From a virus, in IMG/VR virus record IMGVR_UViG_3300027749_002876, positions 434,001 to 498,000 of that record: a stretch of 64,000 bases of DNA; one strand, given 5' to 3'. The translations under genes and the position numbers were made by a program. The notes under the pieces were generated by a model, which saw only the letters and a program-made list of their open reading frames with translations, searched no databases and was not told the origin of the DNA. Position 1 is the stretch's first letter; each line of letters starts with the position of its first letter. This document shows positions 50,670 to 57,002 of this stretch, piece by piece.

Positions 50670-50706
50670 TTTATATCTCCTATGTGTGTGTTTAAAATTG
50701 AGTTTT

Positions 50707-50739
50707 TATGAAGAACTCGTAACTTCATATATATTTATG
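50707..50739 (-). promoter_or_regulatory. late promoter with 5' stem-loop
   Basis: CATAAATA (50739-50732) followed by TATGAAG and CTTCATA, a 7-bp stem with a 9-base loop (50729-50707) at the transcript 5' end. Confidence 0.55.
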
Positions 50740-50740
50740 C

Positions 50741-50938
50741 CTAGTCATATATTTCTCTATATTTCGACATAGCCATTTCTCTAGCCAGAAACAATCTTAA
50801 TTGTACATAATCACTTAATTCCTCATCGTCATGTAAAGACGTTTCAATCTTTAATATGATACGACGGGAATTAACTAATATGTCCTCATCATCAATTAGA
50901 ACCTGATTTGGATCAAGTCCCCAAGTCCTAATTGCTAT
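50741..50938 (-). CDS. phage protein of about 65 aa without an ATG start
   Basis: A protein-like frame (RTWGLDPNQVLIDDEDILVN, YVQLRLFLAREMAMSKYREI) begins just after the stop of the gene at 50952, but no ATG, GTG or TTG is available near its N-terminus. ATA 50938 or ATT 50932 would have to be used. Alternatively a +1 shift at the AAG-TAA end of the upstream gene fuses them, or the sequence has an indel. Listed start is approximate. Confidence 0.45.
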   Translation of the reverse strand: MAIRTWGLDPNQVLIDDEDILVNSRRIILKIETSLHDDEELSDYVQLRLFLAREMAMSKYREIYD

Positions 50939-50951
50939 GAGTCTATATGGA

Positions 50952-51221
50952 TTACTTCTTAGGAGCTTCGGCTTTTTTATCTTCGGCTTTTGCTGGGGCT
51001 GGACTAGCAGGCTTTGCGTCACTTTTAGTGTCTGCCTTGGGAGCATCCTTTTTCTTAGCTAATTTCATTTCAGCTTTTGGAGCTTCTGTTTTAGCAGGTG
51101 CAGCCGGTGCTACTGCTGCCGGAGTAGTAGTTGCTGGGGCTGTAGTTGCTTTTGCTGGCTCAGCGGCAAAAGCTGTTGCTACTGATAATGTTGTGATTAG
51201 GGCGATTGCTAATGTTTTCAT
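50952..51221 (-). CDS. exported Ala/Lys/Pro-rich protein, 89 aa
   Basis: Signal peptide MKTLAIALITTLSVATAFAA, then a disordered, basic mature part made of Ala, Lys, Pro and Glu (KTEAPKAEMKLAKKKDAPKA). Resembles acid-shock or histone-like low-complexity proteins in composition only. Similar composition to the tail of the protein at 33990. Function unknown. Confidence 0.6.
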   Translation of the reverse strand: MKTLAIALITTLSVATAFAAEPAKATTAPATTTPAAVAPAAPAKTEAPKAEMKLAKKKDAPKADTKSDAKPASPAPAKAEDKKAEAPKK

Positions 51222-51298
51222 TTTAAGTTTCCTTTAAGTTAATGAAGTAGATTTATGTGTCTACATATATATAACGCAGTAGCTATTGATTCCGTTGA

Positions 51299-51306
51299 CA
51301 TAAATA
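51299..51306 (+). promoter_or_regulatory. T4-type late promoter, near-leaderless arrangement
   Basis: CATAAATA, six bases (CATATT), then ATG 51313. A TTGACA (51296-51301) overlaps it, but no TATAAT follows at the right distance. Confidence 0.65.
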
Positions 51307-51312
51307 CATATT

Positions 51313-51804
51313 ATGTTATATATATCTTATCAAGGAATCTACGATGGCCAAGACTATGAAAGTGCCAATACTCCCAAACAAATAAACAAAGCATTGGGTA
51401 AAGGCTATAGTTGTTTAATAGACGTTTGGAGAGTAGACAACAAATTGTATGTAGGAAATGGTCAACCGTTAATTGAAGTAACCGAGAAATATATACAGGG
51501 TAATAGATTTTGGATTAATGCTGTAAACACTGATATGCAAGATTGGATAGCTACACAATCAAGTACATTGTATCCAAACTACTTTAATTTTGCGGCAAGT
51601 ACCCCGCCCCCACCATATGCTACTGCTAGTAATGGGAAACTGATTACTCCCGGAACTGTACCTATCAATAGTAATAGTGTTATGTTTTTACCAGAGATAA
51701 ACGACCGTAGCTTATATACTATGGTTAAGGTAAAAAGCTACGGAATATGTAGCGGATTTTTAACCCTTATTAAACGTATGCGTAATGAAGGTGTTTGGTA
51801 TTAA
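51313..51804 (+). CDS. degenerate glycerophosphodiester phosphodiesterase-like protein, 163 aa
   Basis: The N-terminal 70 residues follow the GDPD barrel order, but the catalytic motifs are changed. SYQG (6-8) stands for the HRG motif. ANTPKQINKAL stands for ENT. CLIDVW stands for E-x-D, and YVGNGQP stands for the GHD motif. The rest (FAASTPPPPYATASNGKLIT, then LPEINDRSLYTMVKV) is unlike GDPD. Probably a binding or structural derivative. Late, near-leaderless expression is suggested. Medium confidence in homology. Confidence 0.5.
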   Translation: MLYISYQGIYDGQDYESANTPKQINKALGKGYSCLIDVWRVDNKLYVGNGQPLIEVTEKYIQGNRFWINAVNTDMQDWIATQSSTLYPNYFNFAASTPPPPYATASNGKLITPGTVPINSNSVMFLPEINDRSLYTMVKVKSYGICSGFLTLIKRMRNEGVWY

Positions 51805-51965
51805 CCACCACGCCCAGTACGTCTAACTACGCTAGCACCACCAAATCCTTTGCTAGGTTTGGGTGATTTTTGTTCTGTTTTCTTTCCATTAATCATTGGT
51901 GCATTTTTCTTTTTAGCTTCATTGGCTAAATTAATGAATGGATTTGGGTTTTTCTTTTCTGTCAT
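51801..51965 (-). CDS. small basic protein, 54 aa
   Basis: ATG 51965 overlaps the upstream stop (ATGA); TAA 51801-51803 shares bases with the convergent stop of the gene at 51313. Product is basic (LANEAKKKNAPMINGKKT) and ends GGASVVRRTGRGG. Function unknown. Confidence 0.55.
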   Translation of the reverse strand: MTEKKNPNPFINLANEAKKKNAPMINGKKTEQKSPKPSKGFGGASVVRRTGRGG

Positions 51966-52366
51966 TTTCTTACCTTTATTGAATCTAAGTAACTTACTAT
52001 ATCACCATATAGTTCAATCATCATAGCAATTTTGCTATCATATAATCTTATGTATGGTTTCTTTTTCTTACCTTCAATCTTATTTACACCCAAGTAGAAG
52101 GGGCATTTGATTTTTTTATTAATCTCCATAACATAAGCATGTTCACTAGTTCCCTCTCTAAGTTTAAAATCAGATTGATAATATTCAATCTCTGCCATTC
52201 TAAAAATGAAATCTCCATATTCTGTTAGTCGTAATCCATCTTGTCTACCACTGATCCATATACGCATCATTAAATTATCCGCAGTGGAATCAATGCTTTT
52301 ATTAGCAGGTAGTTCGGCCAATACGGCTTCGGTTATAATTTGTTTGATTGACTTACGATTAGTCAT
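51962..52366 (-). CDS. conserved phage protein, 134 aa
   Basis: Starts MTNRKSIKQIITEAVLAELP; contains LMMRIWISGRQDGLRLTEYG, then PFYLGVNKIEGKKKKPYIRL. I recognise the GLRLTxYG segment as recurrent in phage hypothetical proteins. The N-terminal IITE is only faintly like a capsid tag. Function unknown. Confidence 0.65.
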   Translation of the reverse strand: MTNRKSIKQIITEAVLAELPANKSIDSTADNLMMRIWISGRQDGLRLTEYGDFIFRMAEIEYYQSDFKLREGTSEHAYVMEINKKIKCPFYLGVNKIEGKKKKPYIRLYDSKIAMMIELYGDIVSYLDSIKVRK

Positions 52367-52652
52367 CTGGATAAACTTTTTGGCCGTTGTTCATAAAAAC
52401 GACACTAAATTTATCAGTTTTGAATTGTGCGTTTAATTTACGACACAGGTTCCTAGCGTGACCAGGATTGCTGAAGCTAGTTTTTTTATATTTTGGAGTT
52501 GCATCCGGATCTTGATAATGTTGGCTTTTTAAATTGATAGGTTGGTTATCATAGAAGACAGCCCAAATTCCTGCAGCCTCAACAATTTGATCGCACTTGT
52601 ATGTATTCTTATCTACGATTTCTAACAAAATCTTTGGTTGTGTCCTAGACAT
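52359..52652 (-). CDS. phage protein, 97 aa
   Basis: Starts MSRTQPKILLEIVDKNTYKC; contains a GIWAVFYDNQPINLKSQHYQ segment and SFSNPGHARNLCRKLNAQFK. Overlaps neighbours by a few bases in a tightly coupled series. Function unknown. Confidence 0.6.
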   Translation of the reverse strand: MSRTQPKILLEIVDKNTYKCDQIVEAAGIWAVFYDNQPINLKSQHYQDPDATPKYKKTSFSNPGHARNLCRKLNAQFKTDKFSVVFMNNGQKVYPDD

Positions 52653-52846
52653 TAAAATCTACCGCCGTTAATTTCTAGTTGAATAACATTATCATCGGTT
52701 GCTTTTTTGGTATTAAGTAACTCATAATTTTCTGCTATTAACTTAGCTATCTCATCACGCAATGTTCTAGCCTCATCTATGGGCAAAACTAAATTAGTCC
52801 CCTTAGTGGCTGAAACCTTGTCAATGAAACGCTTTATAATAATCAT
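52652..52846 (-). CDS. small phage protein, 64 aa
   Basis: Helical (LPIDEARTLRDEIAKLIAEN, YELLNTKK) with an N-terminal IIIKRFIDKV. Coupled at both ends. I recall similar small proteins from T4-like phages; function unknown. Confidence 0.6.
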   Translation of the reverse strand: MIIIKRFIDKVSATKGTNLVLPIDEARTLRDEIAKLIAENYELLNTKKATDDNVIQLEINGGRF

Positions 52847-53310
52847 ACATTATTTATCAAGGCCTCAGCTTCTTCTTCAGTTTTAAACGGACCTTGATAC
52901 TGATAACGCTGGATAAAGATGTATTTAGGGCAAAAAATTGATTTTTCTTCACTACCTTGCTTAAATGTGTACCATCCTGCGGCATGATAGCACTTACTTT
53001 TGGGAGTTTTAGTAAACAAATGTAATTTGCGTTTGATATCTAATACTGAATTATATACCTTATTTGTTGTGGGATATTCATTGAATGGTACTTCTTTCTT
53101 ATCACTACTAAATTTACTGAAGGTTAGAAATTCAATATTTGCTATTTTTTTAATAGTTTTTGTATTTTTGTAATGTGTTTTATTTCCGTTAAGTTTTACC
53201 TCAAATCCAGATCCATCAGCAAGTACATTGCCGACTTTCTCTGTACCATCAGTAACAATCCAGAATTGATTTTTAACTACAGGTTTTGCAATTAATGTTT
53301 TATTAGTCAT
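52843..53310 (-). CDS. phage protein, 155 aa
   Basis: Beta-rich, basic (FWIVTDGTEKVGNVLADGSG, YHAAGWYTFKQGSEEKSIFC). C-terminal segment FKTEEEAEALINN resembles a short repeat found in RNase H1 N-terminal-like domains, too short to rely on. Function unknown. Confidence 0.6.
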   Translation of the reverse strand: MTNKTLIAKPVVKNQFWIVTDGTEKVGNVLADGSGFEVKLNGNKTHYKNTKTIKKIANIEFLTFSKFSSDKKEVPFNEYPTTNKVYNSVLDIKRKLHLFTKTPKSKCYHAAGWYTFKQGSEEKSIFCPKYIFIQRYQYQGPFKTEEEAEALINNV

Positions 53311-53585
53311 TTTTTTCTTTTCTTTGTTTCAGGTTCATCGTCAAAATTTGTTAATCGTGTGACACCCTTATGCGTACATATTAACACATTTGTATATCTA
53401 TTGTCAACCTTTAAAGGTAAATCTAAATGAATATGTAATTCAGGACCTCGAACTTCACTAATTACAGTATCATTGCCCACACTACCTATCCAACGTATTT
53501 TACCATACATCCCGGTCACTCTAGCCATAAATTCATATTTAGGCTTATATCTATGTTGTTCGAAATATTCAGCTAGACTTGCCAT
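53307..53585 (-). CDS. phage protein, 92 aa
   Basis: Starts MASLAEYFEQHRYKPKYEFM; contains GRIRWIGSVGNDTVISEV-like beta strands (seen as MYGKIRWIGSVGNDT) and a Lys-rich end. Coupled to its neighbours. Function unknown. Confidence 0.6.
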   Translation of the reverse strand: MASLAEYFEQHRYKPKYEFMARVTGMYGKIRWIGSVGNDTVISEVRGPELHIHLDLPLKVDNRYTNVLICTHKGVTRLTNFDDEPETKKRKK

Positions 53586-53769
53586 TTTTTAATTCCATAA
53601 CAGGTGCAATATTATTATCAAAAATCTGAGCCATTGTCTTATACAATCCTTTACGCTCGTCCGGCGTCATTCCTGCTACCCAGGGAGGACCATTTGGATC
53701 TTTATCTAATCCATAATCATGTCGATATGTATAACACATATCAGTAATGACTTCTTCCCGTGATTTCAT
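53569..53769 (-). CDS. small phage protein, 66 aa
   Basis: Starts MKSREEVITDMCYTYRHDYG; contains WVAGMTPDERKGLYKTMAQI. Shares a base with the upstream stop and overlaps the next gene by 17 bases. Function unknown. Confidence 0.6.
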   Translation of the reverse strand: MKSREEVITDMCYTYRHDYGLDKDPNGPPWVAGMTPDERKGLYKTMAQIFDNNIAPVMELKNGKSS

Positions 53770-53966
53770 TATAGTTGAAACTTTTTCAAGTACTCTTTAG
53801 CCAAATTATAATCTTCTACAACTGGCTCATCTAACATTTTTCTGTATTCAATAATGATTTCCATAGCATAGGCCTGATCCTCATCTTCTAATGAGTACCA
53901 CCACTCTTGTAATTCTTCCGGTGTTTTGTTTAAAATATATTGTAAGTTGTTGTAATCTCTACTCAT
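53769..53966 (-). CDS. small acidic phage protein, 65 aa
   Basis: Acidic, helical (LNKTPEELQEWWYSLEDEDQ, AMEIIIEYRKMLDEP). Preceded by TAGGAG. Function unknown. Confidence 0.6.
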   Translation of the reverse strand: MSRDYNNLQYILNKTPEELQEWWYSLEDEDQAYAMEIIIEYRKMLDEPVVEDYNLAKEYLKKFQL

Positions 53967-53975
53967 ATTATTCTC

Positions 53976-54170
53976 CTAGTTTTCCCAAGTTTCAAATCCA
54001 AAATGTTTTTTAATCAAATCATTAGCCTTGTACGGTTCTGCATTATCAGCAATATCAGCACATTCCTTGACAATTAACTCGGCTAACTTTCCTACATTGT
54101 CAACATTCATCCATTTGCCACTAACGTCGGTTCCCACTTGTGTAATCAATTCTTTAATTCGTTCACTCAT
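53976..54170 (-). CDS. FAELIV-family protein, 64 aa
   Basis: GKLAELIVKECADIADNAEP then DLIKKHFGF, the family shared with 45715 and 47721. Overlaps the nuclease stop by four bases. Function unknown. Confidence 0.65.
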   Translation of the reverse strand: MSERIKELITQVGTDVSGKWMNVDNVGKLAELIVKECADIADNAEPYKANDLIKKHFGFETWEN

Positions 54171-55168
54171 ACTAAACTTCCCTTATATGGACTGTTCAAC
54201 CATTTCGAATATATTTCCGCTTGTGCGCTAATTTTTTGTAAATCATACTTGCCACAGAATTTTAGAAAGTGTAGACCCACTTGAGGAATAGTCTCAACTC
54301 GGACACTTTCACGAATACGTTGATCCACAGCATCTTTAATTTCTTGGGGCTGTGCAGTCAAGTCAATGAGGGTTTTGTTGCGCTCAAATGCATCTTTAAC
54401 TCGCACCTCAACATTATTGTGATCGACAAAACGTTGCAACATAAAATTATTATAATTAAAGCCCATTTTATTTCGATCCTCAAATGCTTCACGAATACCA
54501 ACTTTATTCTTAGTGCCTTTTTCTCTGGCCCCGGGGTACGCCGCAAATACGTTGTCGCTTGAATCACCTCTGACCAATTTTTTAAATAATCCGTACTCGG
54601 GATCTTCTAAGAGTTTTGGTTCTTTAGTTTTCTTATCAATGACTGGTTTACCATTTTCTTTGAGATATCCATTAGTAGTTACAAGTTCATTGCCTACGCC
54701 ATTATATCTAGAAACTTTGTCTGTAATGAGTTGGTCGTAATCCGTGTCTGTGGAAATTATGTAGTGCCGATCTGATGGATGCAATGCGATGAAGCGGGCA
54801 ATCATGTCATCTGCCTCAGCACGTTCGTGTCGCAGGACACTTACGTTGGTCTTGGATTGAATGTATTCTGTAAATTTTGAATACGTGTCCCAAAACATTT
54901 TTGATTCTTCAGCCTCTTCCTCAGTAATAGACATAGCATCTACTACACGATTTTTTTTATATGGAGCATATAAATCTTTGCGAAAGCTACGGCCTTCGAG
55001 ACAGAAAACGCAGTGGTCAATTCCAAAACGTTTTACTGCTTGATTCACACTTGCTAGTGTAAGGTGCAAGGCCATGCCTATCTTCTCTTCCAAGGTACTA
55101 GAACGTGATGCCACGTGTCTAGCACGGAAGAAAGTATTTGCAGTATCGATGAGAGCGTATTTTGTCAT
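54167..55168 (-). CDS. rnh: T4 RNase H-like 5'-3' exonuclease (FEN family)
   Basis: 333 residues. FEN metal-site residues: Asp7 in YALIDTANTFF, the arch region EGRSFRKDLYAPYKKNR, AEADDMIARF, STDTDYDQLITD and GDSSDNVF. As in T4 Rnh it would remove RNA primers and 5' flaps, working with the ligase at 44238. Six bases separate the -10 box of its promoter from the ATG, so the mRNA is probably leaderless. First gene of the long leftward series. Confidence 0.88.
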   Translation of the reverse strand: MTKYALIDTANTFFRARHVASRSSTLEEKIGMALHLTLASVNQAVKRFGIDHCVFCLEGRSFRKDLYAPYKKNRVVDAMSITEEEAEESKMFWDTYSKFTEYIQSKTNVSVLRHERAEADDMIARFIALHPSDRHYIISTDTDYDQLITDKVSRYNGVGNELVTTNGYLKENGKPVIDKKTKEPKLLEDPEYGLFKKLVRGDSSDNVFAAYPGAREKGTKNKVGIREAFEDRNKMGFNYNNFMLQRFVDHNNVEVRVKDAFERNKTLIDLTAQPQEIKDAVDQRIRESVRVETIPQVGLHFLKFCGKYDLQKISAQAEIYSKWLNSPYKGSLV

Positions 55169-55174
55169 GTGTCT

Positions 55175-55203
55175 ATTATATACTACTATTTAGATGTTGT
55201 CAA
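55175..55203 (-). promoter_or_regulatory. sigma70-like promoter, leaderless arrangement
   Basis: TTGACA (55203-55198), 17-bp spacer, TATAAT (55180-55175), six bases (AGACAC), ATG 55168. Confidence 0.85.
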
Positions 55204-55206
55204 GAT

Positions 55207-55638
55207 TTAAAACCCTTCAAGATACTTTTCTGGGTGCTTTAATGCGGTCTTCATAAAATCTTTAAGATTTGGTGTCTCTCTGGTTAATGGTAAATGTTTC
55301 TTTTTAACAATGAAGATACCAGGAATACGTGCGATTTTAGAACGATAATATTCTTCTAAAATATCCACTGTAATTCCAGTGTCCTTTATGCTAATGTATT
55401 CTGTGCGGTTGTAACCATTGAATTTAGAAAAGTGTTTTTTGAAGTAAGCTTTTCCATCTTCTTCTAGAGTACGAATCTTACCCTCAAGCCCGGGCCGTGC
55501 GATACATGCAAAGTGAATGATAACTTGATTACCTCCTTTTGAATATCCACCGATACGAGAACCAAAATCCTCTGTAATCCCGGGCTTTGAGTACAATTCT
55601 TTACCCTGCACTTCAGCAATGTAAAGTCCCTGTGTCAT
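55207..55638 (-). CDS. GIY-YIG/T5orf172-like nuclease domain protein, 143 aa
   Basis: GLYIAEVQGKELYSKPGITE begins a GIY-YIG-like core (GLY, then YSKPGIT), followed by RIGGYSKGG (Arg in position) and a glutamate-containing helix (GLEGKIRTLEEDGKAYF). Such domains nick or cut DNA. It overlaps the ParB-like gene upstream by one base, and the two may form a DNA-acting pair. Activity not certain. Confidence 0.65.
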   Translation of the reverse strand: MTQGLYIAEVQGKELYSKPGITEDFGSRIGGYSKGGNQVIIHFACIARPGLEGKIRTLEEDGKAYFKKHFSKFNGYNRTEYISIKDTGITVDILEEYYRSKIARIPGIFIVKKKHLPLTRETPNLKDFMKTALKHPEKYLEGF

Positions 55639-56939
55639 TATCCCACCAAATCTTGTGTTTCTTGGGGTAATGCATCAAACAATGTATAATCATTATCATC
55701 GTAGTCTTCCAAGAATGTCCTAGATATATTCTTAAATGTACCACCGTGTTTGTAATATATTTGCAATAACAGTGCTAAAGATGCATCAGCAGGTGTACTT
55801 GGTATCTTCTCATCTGGATTAGATTCCTTGTGCCAAGTTCTGAACGTGCCTTCAGCAAGTCGACGGAACTCTGCCGGAGAACCTGAAATGTTACGAATGA
55901 TATTACCTAATGACATTACAAATTCTTTAATATCTTTTGATTTCAAAGACTTGTTACCTTTGATTTTATTACGCAAGTTAATCATAGGAATAACTTCAAT
56001 AGAGTCAACACTCCGATAGTCCCAATTCCACTGATGAATTTGACACCACCAGTGTACTTCTTCGTCTGTCAAGTCTTTTAACAAGTCAACACGAACAAAC
56101 GCACCCGGCAAATCTTTATTGTCATCATCTTCTTCATGTACCGGGACAATGCCATATGATTCCATGATAATCTGTTTAGCAAATGCTTCTTCGTATAATT
56201 CCTTAGTAACAGTATTTGGATTGTCTTGTCGCTTACACAAAACATAGTTCTTCCATTTATCAAAGTAAACCAGTCTACGCTTGTCCTCGCCGTTAATACC
56301 CAAGAAGTGTTCACGTGCAAAAGTAAAATTGTGAAACTCAATCACTTGACATTTGATTTCAACATCAAGCCAATTGTCAGCAGAAATACCATCATCAGCA
56401 AAGTGACCCCATTTAGACAATACACCATATGATACTGCGGTATGTTGACCGTCAATGATGTAGTAATGATATTTGTTTTTAACTTTGATTTTAAGAATGT
56501 TAACGTATTGCACTTTCTTGGGATCAAAGTTCTCTACGATTTTCTTAATGTGACCATGAATTAATGGACGTTGAACAGCAAGTGCGCTCAACAACTCACG
56601 CAATGGTATTGCTTCATAGTACGGTAAATTCTTGTAAGAAACTACCTTCTTACTTGTATTACGTTTTGCAATACCTGAAAGTTTATCATTCATAAATCCT
56701 TCAACCAATGCTTCAACAGTTTTAGCATCATGTTCATTGGGCTTCTTATCTAAAACGTTTACAGCACGTTCAGATGGGCTAATTGTATGGATATCTGCAT
56801 CATCAAATGCAAACAAATCAATCGGTGTAGTGAGAATAGCCTTCATAAGTGCCTTTTTTACTTTCTTTGCGCTAGGTTTTCTTACTGGATCTTCTTTCGA
56901 AAGTTTTGCAGATTGTGTTTTTTTAGCTATAGTTACCAT
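55638..56939 (-). CDS. ParB/DGQHR-like protein, 433 aa
   Basis: The central YHYYIIDGQHTAVSYGVL matches the ParB N-terminal (DGQHR) nuclease/CTPase-fold signature. PLRELLSALAVQRPLIHGHI precedes it and REHFLGINGEDKRRL follows. The start is very basic (KKTQSAKLSKEDPVRKPSAK). In phages such proteins act in DNA modification, nicking or segregation. Its neighbours here are a GIY-YIG protein and a nuclease-methyltransferase fusion. Strong promoter upstream. Confidence 0.7.
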   Translation of the reverse strand: MVTIAKKTQSAKLSKEDPVRKPSAKKVKKALMKAILTTPIDLFAFDDADIHTISPSERAVNVLDKKPNEHDAKTVEALVEGFMNDKLSGIAKRNTSKKVVSYKNLPYYEAIPLRELLSALAVQRPLIHGHIKKIVENFDPKKVQYVNILKIKVKNKYHYYIIDGQHTAVSYGVLSKWGHFADDGISADNWLDVEIKCQVIEFHNFTFAREHFLGINGEDKRRLVYFDKWKNYVLCKRQDNPNTVTKELYEEAFAKQIIMESYGIVPVHEEDDDNKDLPGAFVRVDLLKDLTDEEVHWWCQIHQWNWDYRSVDSIEVIPMINLRNKIKGNKSLKSKDIKEFVMSLGNIIRNISGSPAEFRRLAEGTFRTWHKESNPDEKIPSTPADASLALLLQIYYKHGGTFKNISRTFLEDYDDNDYTLFDALPQETQDLVG

Positions 56940-56973
56940 GAAAAATTCCTATGAGTCAAGTTGATAAGTCTCT

Positions 56974-57002
56974 ATTATAGACCCAAACGGATTAATTGTC
57001 AA
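56974..57002 (-). promoter_or_regulatory. early cassette promoter (diverged)
   Basis: TTGACA (57002-56997), 17-bp spacer TTAATCCGTTTGGGTC-like, TATAAT (56979-56974), then AGAGACTTA. The upstream gene's TGA stop lies in the -35 box. Confidence 0.85.

Noticed and set aside
51296-51301. TTGACA as a sigma70 promoter for the gene at 51313
   Set aside because: No TATAAT lies 16-18 bp downstream before the start; the overlapping CATAAATA is the better element.
51962-52366. IITE at residues 10-13 as a fifth capsid tag
   Set aside because: The start MTNRKS is unlike the M[KR] amphipathic tags and the gene lies in a coupled series of small non-virion genes; left as unproven.
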